In this document: piece after piece, positions 7,957-17,819 of the stretch
Numbering within the stretch: position 1 is the stretch's first letter
How the letters are laid out: each line of letters begins with the position of its first letter
Source: Candidatus Brachybacterium merdavium
GTDB lineage: Bacteria > Actinomycetota > Actinomycetes > Actinomycetales > Dermabacteraceae
Length of the DNA stretch: 64,000 nt
Assembly: GCA_019118275.1 (NCBI GenBank)
Contig: DWZH01000136.1
Span: forward strand, 1 to 64,000
Direction: 5' to 3'
Translations under genes and position numbers: made by a program
The notes under the pieces: model-generated
Seen by the model: the letters and a program-made list of their open reading frames with translations, nothing else
Told to the model about the DNA's origin: nothing
Databases searched by the model: none

Positions 7957-9542
7957 CAGGACTCCTCGCCGGATGCTTCGAGGGCGGCCATGACGAGCGG
8001 GGTCGTCTCCACCACGTCCCCCGCGCCGAGCATCAGCAGCAGGTCTCCGGGGCGTGCAGCCGCGGCGACCTGGGGAGCGACCTGCTCTGCGGCCGTCAGC
8101 GCCGCGACCACCGTGCCGGCGACGAGATCGGTGATGGTGGTGGCGTCGATGCTGGGATCGGGATCCTCCCGGGCCGCGTAGACCGGCATCACCCAGGCCC
8201 GGTCCGCTCCGGAGAGGGCGGCGGCGAAGTCGGCGGCGAAGGCACGGGTGCGCGAGAACAGGTGCGGCTGGAAGACCACCAGCACGCGGCCCCCACGCTG
8301 CTGCGCCTCGACGATGGCGCGGGAGGCCTCGATGGTGGCGGCGACCTCGCGCGGGTGGTGCGCGTAGTCGTCCACGACCGTGACGCCGCCCGAGATGCCG
8401 GCGACGTCGAAGCGGCGCGAGGCCCCGGTGAAGGAGGCCAGGCCGGCGGCCAGCGCCGCCGGGTCGAGGTCCGGCGCGGCGGCGGTGACCGCGGCCAGCG
8501 CTCCCAGGGCGTTGAGGACGTTGTGGTGTCCGGCCACCGCCAGTTCGAGGCGTAGCGGACCGTGCGGGGTGTCGAGCTCGACCTCGGTGCCGCTCGCTCC
8601 GGAGCGCTCGGCGGTGATCCGCCAGCTCGCGTCGGCGGCGGCGCCGTAGGAGATGACGGCGGTGCCGGTCCGTGCGGCACGCTCGCCCAGGGCGCGGGCG
8701 CCCGGGTCATCGGCGCAGACCACCAGGGTCCCGTCGGTCTCGAGCTGGCCGGTCAGGGTGTCGAAGGCCGCGGTGAGGGTGACGGGATCGCCGTGGAAGT
8801 CGAGGTGATCGGCCTCGAGGTTGGTGACCACCAGGGAACGGGGCGTGAAGGCGAGGAAGGAACCGTCGGACTCGTCGGCCTCGACCACTGCGATCCCTCG
8901 GCCGGGACGGGCCGCTGCGGCGCCCCCGGGCATCGGGGCCGGCAGGGCGGCGAAGCCGGCGTTGCGCCCCAGGTCCGGGACAGCCGCCCCCAGGGCCCAG
9001 GCGGGATCGGCGCCGGCGCCGCGCAGGGCCATCACGGCCATGCCGGTGGTGGAGGTCTTGCCGTGGGTTCCGGCGACGGCCACCAGCTCGCGACCGGCCA
9101 GCAGGCCCGCCAGCGCGGCGGCGCGGTGGATCACCGGGATGCCGCGGCGCCGGGCCTCGAGCACCTCGGGGTTGTCGGCCCGCACGGCGGTGGAGACCAC
9201 CACCACATCGACCTGGTCGCTCAGCAGGCTCGGGTCGAAGCCGATTCCGATGACGGCCCCGGCCTCGCGCAGGGGACCGATGAACTGGCCGTCCTGGGAA
9301 TCCGAGCCGGAGACGGCGAGGCCCGCCTCGAGGGCGAGCCGGGCGACGGCCGACATCCCCGCTCCGCCGATGCGGATCACGTGCACGGAGGTCACGGTCC
9401 GGTCGGTGGGCCACTGCGCCTGGTTGATCACGTCCCCGGGACGCAGGATGGTGCGCGGGGCCACGCGGGAGGCGGGACCGTCGGAGCCGGGGCCATCGGA
9501 GGTGGGGCCGACGGGTCCGGCGGAGGGGGCGGCGGAACTCAT
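7956..9542 (-). CDS. murC: UDP-N-acetylmuramate--L-alanine ligase
   Basis: 528 aa Mur ligase that adds L-Ala to UDP-MurNAc in the cytoplasm. After a 45-residue Ser/Gly/Pro-rich extension come the nucleotide-sugar loop RIGGAGMSAVA (about 57-67), the ATP P-loop GTHGKTST (158-165), the EADESDGSF motif and YAHHPREV in the C-terminal domain. It is slightly longer than typical MurC because of the N-terminal tail. The gap to murG is 35 bases. Confidence 0.97.
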   Translation of the reverse strand: MSSAAPSAGPVGPTSDGPGSDGPASRVAPRTILRPGDVINQAQWPTDRTVTSVHVIRIGGAGMSAVARLALEAGLAVSGSDSQDGQFIGPLREAGAVIGIGFDPSLLSDQVDVVVVSTAVRADNPEVLEARRRGIPVIHRAAALAGLLAGRELVAVAGTHGKTSTTGMAVMALRGAGADPAWALGAAVPDLGRNAGFAALPAPMPGGAAAARPGRGIAVVEADESDGSFLAFTPRSLVVTNLEADHLDFHGDPVTLTAAFDTLTGQLETDGTLVVCADDPGARALGERAARTGTAVISYGAAADASWRITAERSGASGTEVELDTPHGPLRLELAVAGHHNVLNALGALAAVTAAAPDLDPAALAAGLASFTGASRRFDVAGISGGVTVVDDYAHHPREVAATIEASRAIVEAQQRGGRVLVVFQPHLFSRTRAFAADFAAALSGADRAWVMPVYAAREDPDPSIDATTITDLVAGTVVAALTAAEQVAPQVAAAARPGDLLLMLGAGDVVETTPLVMAALEASGEES

Positions 9543-9577
9543 GGCGTCACCGTAGTCCTCGGAGGGGGCGGCGGCGG

Positions 9578-10660
9578 TCAGGCTCGGCGTGCGGCGCTGG
9601 TCACGATCCGGGCCATCACCTCAGCCGCATCGGTGATGCCGAATCCCCGGGAGGCACGCGACATCCGCTCGAGCCGCGGGGTGTCGTTGATCAGGGGCAG
9701 CACCTGCTCGAGCAGGTAGTCCACGTCGAGCTCGGCGTCGGGGACCATGAGGGCACCGCCCGCGGTGACGACCTCCTGCCCGTTCAGAGCCTGCTCCCCG
9801 TTGCCGATCGGCAGCGGCACCAGCACGGCGGGCAGGCCCACGGCGGTCAGCTCGCTGACGGTGCCGGCTCCGGCACGGGTCAGGGCCAGATCGGCGGCGG
9901 CGTAGGCGTCCTCCATGGCGAGCACGTACTCGACGATGCGGTAGCCGGGGCGCTCGGTCAGGCCCTCGGTCTTGCCTCGACCGGTGATGTGGAGGATCTG
10001 GGCACCGGTCTCGGTGAAGCGCTCGGCGGCCGCGGAGACGGACTCGTTCAGCCGCTGCGCTCCCAGGGACCCACCGGTGACCAGCATCACGGGGCGATCC
10101 GGGTCCAGGCCGAAGCCTTGCACGGCCGCGTCGCGGCGCCCGCTGCGGTCGAGCTGCGCGATGGCTTCGCGCATCGGCATGCCGATGCGACGGGCGCCGG
10201 GCAGGGATCCACCCTCGAAGGCGGTCAGCACAGCCTCGGCCCGGTGGGCGCCGAGCCGATTGGCCAGTCCCGGTCGACGGTTGGCCTCGTGCACCACGTA
10301 CGGGGTGCGGGAGATCGCCGCGGTCAGATAGGCCGGAGGGCACACGTACCCGCCGTAGCCGGCGACCACCTCGATCCGGCGCTCACGCAGCAGCGCCCGC
10401 ACCTCGCGCAGGGTGGCGCCGAAGCGCGCCGGGAACCGCAGCGCTGCCCCGTCGGGGCGGCGCGGGAAGGGGACCTTGTCGATGGTGATCAGCTCGTAAC
10501 CGGCCGCCGGCACCAGATCGGCCTCGAGGCCGTCCGCCGTGCCCAGCACCAGCACCTCGCTGTCGGGGGCGAGCCGGGAGATCTGGGTGGCCGTGGCCAG
10601 CAGCGGGGAGACGTGCCCAGCGCTGCCCCCACCCGCCAGCAGGACGCGGGGACCGTTCAT
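9578..10660 (-). CDS. murG: UDP-GlcNAc:lipid I GlcNAc transferase MurG
   Basis: 360 aa GT-B glycosyltransferase making lipid II at the inner membrane face. The ATG at 10660 overlaps the ftsW stop (ATGA) and gives the correct N-terminus with the Gly-rich LAGGGSAGHVSPL loop (about 8-20). The second Gly-rich loop (VTGGSLGAQRLN) and the donor-site LTRAGAGTVSEL are present. The frame is open upstream to 11245 only because it lies antiparallel to ftsW codons. Confidence 0.97.
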   Translation of the reverse strand: MNGPRVLLAGGGSAGHVSPLLATATQISRLAPDSEVLVLGTADGLEADLVPAAGYELITIDKVPFPRRPDGAALRFPARFGATLREVRALLRERRIEVVAGYGGYVCPPAYLTAAISRTPYVVHEANRRPGLANRLGAHRAEAVLTAFEGGSLPGARRIGMPMREAIAQLDRSGRRDAAVQGFGLDPDRPVMLVTGGSLGAQRLNESVSAAAERFTETGAQILHITGRGKTEGLTERPGYRIVEYVLAMEDAYAAADLALTRAGAGTVSELTAVGLPAVLVPLPIGNGEQALNGQEVVTAGGALMVPDAELDVDYLLEQVLPLINDTPRLERMSRASRGFGITDAAEVMARIVTSAARRA

Positions 10661-12129
10661 CGCTCCCTCCTCGTGCGGCGCGTGCGGGAGGCGCTGCGGC
10701 CGGAGACCTGCCTGCCGGAGCCGCGCCCATCCCGCTTGCTGCGCTTCGCCCGCGCGGAGCGCGTGCGGGCACTGCGGCCCCGTGCCGGTGCGGGCTCGGC
10801 ATCCCGGGGTGCCGGCAGCACGCTGATGGTGCGGCGCACCGCCCCCACCCGCGCGGTGATCGCCTCCTGCGCGCCGGGCTCCCGGCGCGCGAAGGACAGC
10901 AGCACCCCGAGGGCGGCCATGGAGGCCAGCAGCGCCGAGCCTCCGGAGGAGATGAACGGCAGGGGCACCCCGATCACGGGCAGCAGCCCGGTGACGACCA
11001 TCATGTTCAAGAAGGCCTGGCCCAGCAGCCAGGCGCTGATCCCGGCGACGGAGATCTGCATGAAGGGGTCGTCGAGGCGGGTGATCATCCGGAACATCAC
11101 CAGGGCGAGGGCGGCGAACAGGGCGAGCACGCCCAGGGTGCCGACCAGGCCCAGCTCCTCGCCGATGATCGCGAAGATGTAGTCGTCCTCTGCGGCCGGC
11201 AGGCGGCCCCATTTCTGGCGCGACTCCCCCAGGCCCACGCCCCACCAGCCGCCCTCGGCCAGACCCATCAGGCCCTGGTCGGCCTGGAGGCAGGAATCAC
11301 CCTCGCACGTGCCGTGCAGCCAGTTGTTGATGCGGTGCATCCGGTTGGGGCTGGTGACGGTGAGTGCCACGATGCCGACCAGGCCCAGCACACCGCTGAC
11401 GATGAACCAGCGACGCGGGATCCCGGCTACCCACAGGGAGCCGGCGACCAGCATCGCCATCACCATCATCGTTCCCAGGTCCTGGCCAAGCATGACCAGC
11501 CCCAGCGCCGCCACGACCCCGGGCACCATCGGGAACAGCACGTGGCCGGCTTTGTCCAGCAGAGGACGTTTGGTGGCCAGCAGTGCGCCCAGCCAGACGG
11601 CCAGGGAGAGCTTGAGGAACTCGGAGGGCTGCAGGGTCTGTCCACCGAGGCTGACCCAGTTGCGGTTGCCGTCGGCTTCGATGCCCAGCGGTGTGAAGAC
11701 CAGGCACTGCAGGAGCAGGCCGAGGCCCATCAGCGGCCACGCCGCTCGGCGATAGAAGCCGGGCGGCATGACGGCGGCGGCGATCAGCAGGGCCAGTCCC
11801 AGGCCGGCGAAGGCACCTTGACGGAAAAGGCCGGCGAAGCCGGACTCGCCGCGGGAGATGTTCAGCACCGCAGTCGAGGACAGCACCATGGTCAGGCCGA
11901 CGCCGACCAGCAGGGCACCGATCACGATCAGCCCGTAGAAGTCCAGCGCGGGGGACTTCAGCCAGCCGCCCACCCCGTCCCTGATGCGGGTGCCGACGTT
12001 GCCCAGCGGCTGCTCCTCATCGGGGCGGACGACGCCGGCGGTGCGGGAGCCGGGGGCGTCGGGGCGTGGCGATGCCGAGCTGCGACGCCGGGTCCCCGTG
12101 CCGTTGCGGCGGGTCTCCTGCAGCGTCAT
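10657..12129 (-). CDS. ftsW: septal peptidoglycan polymerase FtsW (SEDS family)
   Basis: 490 aa polytopic membrane protein with about ten hydrophobic segments between residues 48 and 425. SEDS hallmarks are present: PSEFLKLSLAVWLG, GEELGLVGTLGVL and the signature GVPLPFISSGGSALLA. FtsW polymerises lipid II together with FtsI. The last 65 residues are very Arg/Ser-rich and probably cytoplasmic. It starts 4 bases inside the end of murD. Confidence 0.97.
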   Translation of the reverse strand: MTLQETRRNGTGTRRRSSASPRPDAPGSRTAGVVRPDEEQPLGNVGTRIRDGVGGWLKSPALDFYGLIVIGALLVGVGLTMVLSSTAVLNISRGESGFAGLFRQGAFAGLGLALLIAAAVMPPGFYRRAAWPLMGLGLLLQCLVFTPLGIEADGNRNWVSLGGQTLQPSEFLKLSLAVWLGALLATKRPLLDKAGHVLFPMVPGVVAALGLVMLGQDLGTMMVMAMLVAGSLWVAGIPRRWFIVSGVLGLVGIVALTVTSPNRMHRINNWLHGTCEGDSCLQADQGLMGLAEGGWWGVGLGESRQKWGRLPAAEDDYIFAIIGEELGLVGTLGVLALFAALALVMFRMITRLDDPFMQISVAGISAWLLGQAFLNMMVVTGLLPVIGVPLPFISSGGSALLASMAALGVLLSFARREPGAQEAITARVGAVRRTISVLPAPRDAEPAPARGRSARTRSARAKRSKRDGRGSGRQVSGRSASRTRRTRRER

Positions 12130-13655
12130 GGGCGCTCTCCTGGCAGTCGGGACACAGCCGCCGCGAAGAGATCCCCCCGTTCCGCGTAGTCACGGAACTG
12201 GTCGATCGAGGCGGCGGCCGGTGCCAGCAGCACCACGTCTCCGGGGGAGGCCAGCGATCGGGCTGATCGCACCGCTTCCTCCATCAGACGGGTCCGGCCG
12301 GCGACATCGTCAGTGTCGCCCGGATCGAGCCGGATGACGGGGATCTGCGGGGCGTGTCGGGTCAGGGCCGCGGTGAAGGGGCTCGCATCCGTCCCCAGCA
12401 GCACCACCCCCACCAGGGAGTCCGCGGCAGAGGCGATCAGCGGCTCCAGGTCCGCTCCCTTGGTGTCTCCCCCGGCGATCCACACGATCCGCTCGGCGGC
12501 GGTCAGGGAGGCCCGGGCCGCCTCGGGGTTGGTGGCCTTGGTGTCGTCGATCCAGTCGATGCCGTCGGCGCTGGCGATGTGCTCGGCGCGGTGGCGTCCC
12601 ATCCGGTAGGCACGCAGACCGTCGCGCACCGCGTGCTGGGGCACGCCGTGGGCGCGGGCGAGGGCTGCGGCGGTCAGCGCGTCGAGCTGGATGTGCGCTC
12701 CGGCGCCCTGAGGGCCCAGGTGCTCGAGGTCGGCGAGCGTGGCCAGCTCGGCGGCGGCGGTGCGCCGCTCGGCCAGGAAGGCGCGGTCGGCGAGGATCCC
12801 GTCGACCAGACCGACCTCGGACAGGCCCGGACTTCCCAGGGTGACGCCGATGGCACGGGCTCCCTCGAGCACGTCGGCCTGCTCGACCAGCTCCCGCGTG
12901 AGGGGATCGGCGACATTGTAGACGCAGGCCGTGCGGACGCCCTCGTAGATGCGCCCCTTCGCGGCGGCGTAGGCGCCGGCGCCGCCGTGCCAGTCCAGGT
13001 GGTCATCGCTCACGTTGAGCACCGCGGCGGCCTCGCAGTCCAGGTGCTCGGTCCAGTGCAGCTGGAAGCTGGACAGCTCCAGGGCGAGCACGTCATAACC
13101 CTCGGGGTCCAGGGCCGCCTCGATCACCGGCAGGCCCACGTTGCCGCAGGCCACCGCGCGCAGTCCGGCGGCGAGCAGGATCGACTCGAGCATGGTCACC
13201 GCGGTGGTCTTGCCGTTGGTCCCCGTGACGGCCAGCCACGCGGGGCCCCCCGGGGCCTGCATGCGGCGCGCCAGCTCCACCTCGCTCCACACGGGGATGC
13301 CGGCGGCCGTGGCGGCTGCCAGCAGAGGCTGGTCGGGTCGCCAGCCGGGCGAGGTGACCACCAGGTCCACGGCGTGGTCGGCGGGCAGGGCCACGGTGTG
13401 CTCGGGGCCGAGACGGACCTGCACGCCCAGCACCTCGAGGATCTGGGCGCGCTCGCGGATCTCGGGGGTGTCGGCGCCGTCGACCACCAGCACCTGTGCG
13501 CCCCGCTGCATGGTCTGGTCGGCCACGGCGTACCCGGAGACCCCGAAGCCGGCCACCAGGATGGTCAGACCGGCCACGTCGAGTCCGGGCCAGGGCCGCT
13601 GTTCCACGGGAGTCACCGGGTCACCGGGGCCGGGGGCCGAGCGCAGCTCGCTCAT
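12126..13655 (-). CDS. murD: UDP-MurNAc-L-Ala--D-glutamate ligase
   Basis: 509 aa. The start at 13655 overlaps the mraY stop by 4 bases; the longer open frame upstream is antisense to nothing recognisable and is rejected. The first domain has [12 protein letters not shown] (about 34-45), the ATP loop [11 protein letters not shown] is at about 143-153, and the C-terminal part carries [12 protein letters not shown]. It adds D-Glu to UDP-MurNAc-L-Ala. Confidence 0.97.
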   Translation of the reverse strand: MSELRSAPGPGDPVTPVEQRPWPGLDVAGLTILVAGFGVSGYAVADQTMQRGAQVLVVDGADTPEIRERAQILEVLGVQVRLGPEHTVALPADHAVDLVVTSPGWRPDQPLLAAATAAGIPVWSEVELARRMQAPGGPAWLAVTGTNGKTTAVTMLESILLAAGLRAVACGNVGLPVIEAALDPEGYDVLALELSSFQLHWTEHLDCEAAAVLNVSDDHLDWHGGAGAYAAAKGRIYEGVRTACVYNVADPLTRELVEQADVLEGARAIGVTLGSPGLSEVGLVDGILADRAFLAERRTAAAELATLADLEHLGPQGAGAHIQLDALTAAALARAHGVPQHAVRDGLRAYRMGRHRAEHIASADGIDWIDDTKATNPEAARASLTAAERIVWIAGGDTKGADLEPLIASAADSLVGVVLLGTDASPFTAALTRHAPQIPVIRLDPGDTDDVAGRTRLMEEAVRSARSLASPGDVVLLAPAAASIDQFRDYAERGDLFAAAVSRLPGERP

Positions 13656-14752
13656 GAGGTCAGCCTCGGCAGCGCGTCGAGGTAGAAGATGCCCAGCCCG
13701 ACCCCGGCGAGGATGCCGGCCACGATCCAGAAGCGCACCACGATGGTGACCTCGTTCCAGCCCTTGAGCTCGAAGTGGTGCTGCAGGGGGGCCATCCGGA
13801 ACACCCGTCTGCCGGTCAGCTTGAAGCTGGTGACCTGGATGATCACCGACAGGGAGATGATCACGAACAGGCCGCCGATGATGGCGCCGAGCACCTCGGT
13901 GCGCGAGACGATGGTCAAGCCGGCGATCGCGCCACCCAGCGCCAGCGACCCCGTGTCGCCCATGAAGATCTTCGCGGGCGAGGTGTTCCACCACAGGAAG
14001 CCGATGCAGGCGCCGATGATCGCGGCGCACAGCACGGCCACATCGAGCGGGTCCCGGGCGTCGTAGCACTGCACCAGGCCACCGGCCTCGAGGTCGACGC
14101 TGCACACCTGCCGCCACTGCCAGAAGGAGATCACCAGGTACGCCCCGCTGAAGACGATGGTGGCTCCGCTGGCCAGGCCGTCGAGCCCGTCGGTGAGGTT
14201 GACCCCGTTGGACCATGCTGCGACCAGGAAGTTCGCCCAGATCGCGAAAAGGATGAAGCCGACGATGGTGCCGGCGAAGGCCAGATCCAGCCAGGGGATG
14301 TCGCGCACGAAGGAGATGGCGGTCCCGGCCGGGGTGTTGCCGTTGTCGTCAGGGAACAGCAGCGCGAGCACGGCGAAGGCGGTGGCGACCAGGAACTGGC
14401 CCACCAGTTTGTCGCGGGGGCGCAGTCCCAGGCTGCGCTGCTGGGAGATCTTCAGATAGTCGTCGAGGAAGCCGACCACGCCGAGTCCGACCATCAGGAA
14501 CAGCACCAGCAGCACCGAGACGCTGGGCAGCGTCATGGTCAGCAGGTGGCTCAGCCCGTAGGCCACGAGGGTGGCCGAGATGATGGCCACCCCGCCCATG
14601 GTGGGGGTGCCGCGCTTCGTGGCGTGCGAGGTGGGGCCGTCGTCGCGCACGAACTGTCCGTAGCCGCGCTTCTCCAGCAGCTTGATGTACAGCGGCGTGC
14701 CCACGATGGACAGCAGCAGCGCGGCGGCGCCCGCGATGATGATGGCGATCAT
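13652..14752 (-). CDS. mraY: phospho-MurNAc-pentapeptide transferase MraY
   Basis: 366 aa integral membrane enzyme that loads the MurNAc-pentapeptide onto undecaprenyl phosphate (lipid I). About ten membrane segments are visible. Catalytic motifs are FLDDYLK near residue 92 and [12 protein letters not shown] near 185, plus the [15 protein letters not shown] signature. It overlaps murF and murD by 4 bases each. Confidence 0.98.
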   Translation of the reverse strand: MIAIIIAGAAALLLSIVGTPLYIKLLEKRGYGQFVRDDGPTSHATKRGTPTMGGVAIISATLVAYGLSHLLTMTLPSVSVLLVLFLMVGLGVVGFLDDYLKISQQRSLGLRPRDKLVGQFLVATAFAVLALLFPDDNGNTPAGTAISFVRDIPWLDLAFAGTIVGFILFAIWANFLVAAWSNGVNLTDGLDGLASGATIVFSGAYLVISFWQWRQVCSVDLEAGGLVQCYDARDPLDVAVLCAAIIGACIGFLWWNTSPAKIFMGDTGSLALGGAIAGLTIVSRTEVLGAIIGGLFVIISLSVIIQVTSFKLTGRRVFRMAPLQHHFELKGWNEVTIVVRFWIVAGILAGVGLGIFYLDALPRLTS

Positions 14753-16218
14753 TCCTGGTCCCCTCCCTCCGTCTCGCGCCCGGGACGGGGCTTCTCCAGG
14801 TGGGCCAGCAACGGCCTGGCGATCCGGCGCAGGCCGGCGTCCCGGGAGGACTTCATCAGCACCGCGTCACCGGTGGTCACCGTCTGCTCCAGCACGGCGA
14901 TGGCCTCCTCCACGGTCTCGAGGTGGACGGATTCGCCTCCGAAGCTGCCCTCCAGGCTCGCGCCGTGATGGATGGGGGCGGCGCCCTCCCCGACCACGTA
15001 GAGCTGGGAGATGTTCAGGCGCACCGCGAGCCGGCCGATCTCGTCGTGCAGGCGCACGGAGTCCTCCCCGAGCTCCAGCATCTCACCGAGCACGGCGATG
15101 GTGCGGCGGCCCCGGCCCAGATGGGCCAGGGTCTTCAGAGCGTGGCGCATCGAGTCGGGATTGGCGTTGTAGGCGTCGTCGATGATCACGGCGCCACCGC
15201 TGCGCAGCACCTCCATGCGCTGTCCCGAGGGGAGCTTGGCGCCGTCCAGCGTGGCGGCGGCGGTGGCGGGGTCCGCCCCCGCCAGCACGCACGCGGTCAG
15301 GGCCGCCAGCACATTGCCGGCCTGATGCTCCCCCAGCAGGTCCGGGGCCACCGGATGGGAGCCGGGCGGGATGCTCGAGCCGTCGAGGCGGACCAGGCCC
15401 TCGGGGATCGTGAGGGTGAAGCCGAGGCGGGCGTCGTCGTCGAGGGTCAGCTCCTCCCCTCGGACCTGCCCGGAGTAGAAGCCGAAGGTGACCACGGGCG
15501 CCACGGAGCGCTCGGCCATGGCCGCCACGCGTGGGTCCTCGGCGTTGAGCACGGCCCGCCCGCCGGGCGGCAGGGCCTCGACCAGCTCGCCCTTGGCCCG
15601 GGCGATCCCGTCGACGCTGCCGAACTCGCCCAGGTGGGCGCTGCCCACGTTGAGCACGAGCGAGATGTCCGGGCGCGCGATCTCGGTCAGATGGGTGATG
15701 TGTCCCGGTCCTCGCGAACCCATCTCGAGCACCAGGAACCGGGTCTCGGGGCGCAGGCGCAACACGGTCAGCGGCAGCCCGAGCTCGTTGTTGAAGCTGC
15801 CCACGGGGGCGATGGTCGGGGCGATGTCGCCGAGGATCCGCCCCATCAGGTCCTTGGTGCCGGTCTTACCGGCGCTGCCGGTCACGGCCAGCACCGTCAG
15901 GGCGGGGTGCTCCTGGCGGGCACGGCTCAGCTGGGCGCGGGCCAGCTCCGACAGGGCGCGGCCGACGTCCTCGACCAGGACCCCGGGCATCTGGGCCTCA
16001 CGTGAGACCAGGGACAGGACGGCACCGCCCTCCCGTGCCGCCTCGAGGTAGTCGTGACCGTCGGCTCGTTCGCCGACGAAGGCGGCGAACAGGTCCCCCG
16101 TCGCGACGCTGCGCGAATCGATGCGGGCGTCGCCGGTGACCCGTTCGTCACCGGTCGCGCCACCCACCAGTCGGCCGCCGGTGATCTCGGCGATCTCCCG
16201 GGCTGTGGTCTCGAGCAT
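14749..16218 (-). CDS. murF: UDP-MurNAc-tripeptide--D-Ala-D-Ala ligase
   Basis: 489 aa Mur ligase with an N-terminal substrate-binding domain ([15 protein letters not shown] at about 30-44), the ATP loop [14 protein letters not shown] (112-125), [10 protein letters not shown] and the late [11 protein letters not shown] motif. It adds D-Ala-D-Ala to UDP-MurNAc-tripeptide. Two bases separate it from murE. Confidence 0.97.
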   Translation of the reverse strand: MLETTAREIAEITGGRLVGGATGDERVTGDARIDSRSVATGDLFAAFVGERADGHDYLEAAREGGAVLSLVSREAQMPGVLVEDVGRALSELARAQLSRARQEHPALTVLAVTGSAGKTGTKDLMGRILGDIAPTIAPVGSFNNELGLPLTVLRLRPETRFLVLEMGSRGPGHITHLTEIARPDISLVLNVGSAHLGEFGSVDGIARAKGELVEALPPGGRAVLNAEDPRVAAMAERSVAPVVTFGFYSGQVRGEELTLDDDARLGFTLTIPEGLVRLDGSSIPPGSHPVAPDLLGEHQAGNVLAALTACVLAGADPATAAATLDGAKLPSGQRMEVLRSGGAVIIDDAYNANPDSMRHALKTLAHLGRGRRTIAVLGEMLELGEDSVRLHDEIGRLAVRLNISQLYVVGEGAAPIHHGASLEGSFGGESVHLETVEEAIAVLEQTVTTGDAVLMKSSRDAGLRRIARPLLAHLEKPRPGRETEGGDQE

Positions 16219-16220
16219 GG

Positions 16221-17819
16221 TCAGCGTCCTCCGTCGGCATGGTCGGCGTCGGTGTCGCCTCCGTGCGTGGTCAAGGCATCGCGAAGTCGGAGACGATCAT
16301 CGAACGGATGGACGATACCGCCGATCTCCTGTCCGGTCTCGGCCCCCTTGCCCGCCAGCAGGATGGTGTCGCCCACGTCCGCGAGGCGAGCGGCAGCCAC
16401 GATCGCCTCACCGCGCCCGGAAACCTCTCTGACCTCAGCCTTCGAGTGCTCCGCGATGCCTGAGAGCACCTCGGAGCGGATCCGCGAGGGATCTTCCGTC
16501 CGAGGATTGTCATCGGTGACGATCACCACGTCGGCCAGGCGAGCGGTCACCTCGCCCATCCGGGGGCGCTTGCCCCGGTCGCGGTCGCCGCCGGCCCCGA
16601 TCACGGCGATCAGCCGGCGGGTGCGCGGAACCGCGCGCAGGGTGGTCAGCGCCTGCTCGAGCGCGTCGGGGGTGTGCGAGTAGTCCACCACCGCCAGCAC
16701 GGGAGCCTCGGCGACCGGTTCCATCCGCCCGGGGACGGTGCCCGCCGTGCCCAGGGCGTGGTCGACCTGGGGACCGGCGATCCCTATCTCCTCCAGCAGC
16801 AGGGAGGCGGCCAGGGCGTTGGCCACGAAGTGGCGGCCCGGCAGCGCGGAGCGCAGGGTGCGGCTGCCCCGGGGGCCGTCGGCGGTGAAGACGGTGCCGT
16901 AGCCGTCGGCGCGCAGATCCCGTGCGGTGTGGTCGGCCCCGGCCGCGGGGTCGGTGGCGTAGGTGACCACGGGGACCTCGGCCTCGCGGGCCAGGCGCCG
17001 GCCCCAGTCGCCGTCCACGCACACCACGGCACGGCGGGCGTGGGCGGGCGTCAGCATCGACCGCTTGGCCCGGTAGTAGTCCTCCATGTCGCGGTGGAAG
17101 TCGAGGTGGTCCTGGCTGAGGTTCGTGAAGCAGGCGACGTCGACCACGACACCGTCGGCCCGGTGCAGCACCAGGGCATGGGAGGAGATCTCCATCGAGG
17201 CGGTATGCACGCCGTCCTCGACCATGCGGGCCAGGATGCCGTGCAGCTCGGGAGCCTCGGGGGTGGTGCGGACCGTGGCGACGTGGTGGTCGCGGCCGGC
17301 GGAGTCGCGGTAGGCGGTGCCGGAGGTGCCCACGACGCCCGTGGCCCGGCCCAGGGCGCGCAGGGTCTGGTCGATCATCGTGGTCACCGAGGTCTTGCCG
17401 TTGGTGCCGGTGACCCCGACCGTGGCGAGCCGCCGCCCCGGGTGCCCGTAGACCAGGGAGGCGGCGGCTGCGGTGTCCCGGCGGGGGTCGGCCACCACCA
17501 GGGCGGGCAGTCCCGCTCGTTCGCACAGCGGTCGGCCCGCCGCGTCCGTGAGCGCGAGGGCCGCTCCGCGTTCGCGGGCCTGGGCGGCGAACTGGGCGCC
17601 GTGGGCGTTCGCGCCGGGAAGGGCGCACCACAGGTCACCGGTCTCGACGCTGCGGGAGTCGAGGGTGACGCCGCTGAGCCGGATGGGCTCCAGCGGGGCG
17701 GGGGCGCCGAGTGCGCGGGCGAGCTCGGCGGCGTCGGCCCCGGCGGAAAGGCGCGGGCGGGGCGGCTCAGCGGGCTGATCGGGCTGATCGGGCAGGGAGG
17801 TCACGTCGGGGCTCACCAC
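16221..17819 (-). CDS. murE: UDP-MurNAc-L-Ala-D-Glu--meso-diaminopimelate ligase
   Basis: 532 aa. The ATP loop [13 protein letters not shown] lies at about 135-147. The DDNPRTEDP motif near residue 440 contains DNPR, the hallmark of MurE enzymes that use meso-diaminopimelate rather than lysine. This matches dapA, dapB and dapF in the same window. Two consecutive GTG codons begin the gene; the second overlaps the ftsI stop as GTGA, so the true start may be 17816. Confidence 0.96.
   Translation of the reverse strand: MVSPDVTSLPDQPDQPAEPPRPRLSAGADAAELARALGAPAPLEPIRLSGVTLDSRSVETGDLWCALPGANAHGAQFAAQARERGAALALTDAAGRPLCERAGLPALVVADPRRDTAAAASLVYGHPGRRLATVGVTGTNGKTSVTTMIDQTLRALGRATGVVGTSGTAYRDSAGRDHHVATVRTTPEAPELHGILARMVEDGVHTASMEISSHALVLHRADGVVVDVACFTNLSQDHLDFHRDMEDYYRAKRSMLTPAHARRAVVCVDGDWGRRLAREAEVPVVTYATDPAAGADHTARDLRADGYGTVFTADGPRGSRTLRSALPGRHFVANALAASLLLEEIGIAGPQVDHALGTAGTVPGRMEPVAEAPVLAVVDYSHTPDALEQALTTLRAVPRTRRLIAVIGAGGDRDRGKRPRMGEVTARLADVVIVTDDNPRTEDPSRIRSEVLSGIAEHSKAEVREVSGRGEAIVAAARLADVGDTILLAGKGAETGQEIGGIVHPFDDRLRLRDALTTHGGDTDADHADGGR

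Noticed and set aside
10661-11245. N-terminal extension of murG
   Set aside because: The upstream codons overlap ftsW in another frame; the ATG at 10660 gives the standard MurG N-terminus and an ATGA overlap.
13656-14216. N-terminal extension of murD
   Set aside because: The added residues are Arg/His/Gly-rich and overlap mraY; the ATG at 13655 starts the real protein.
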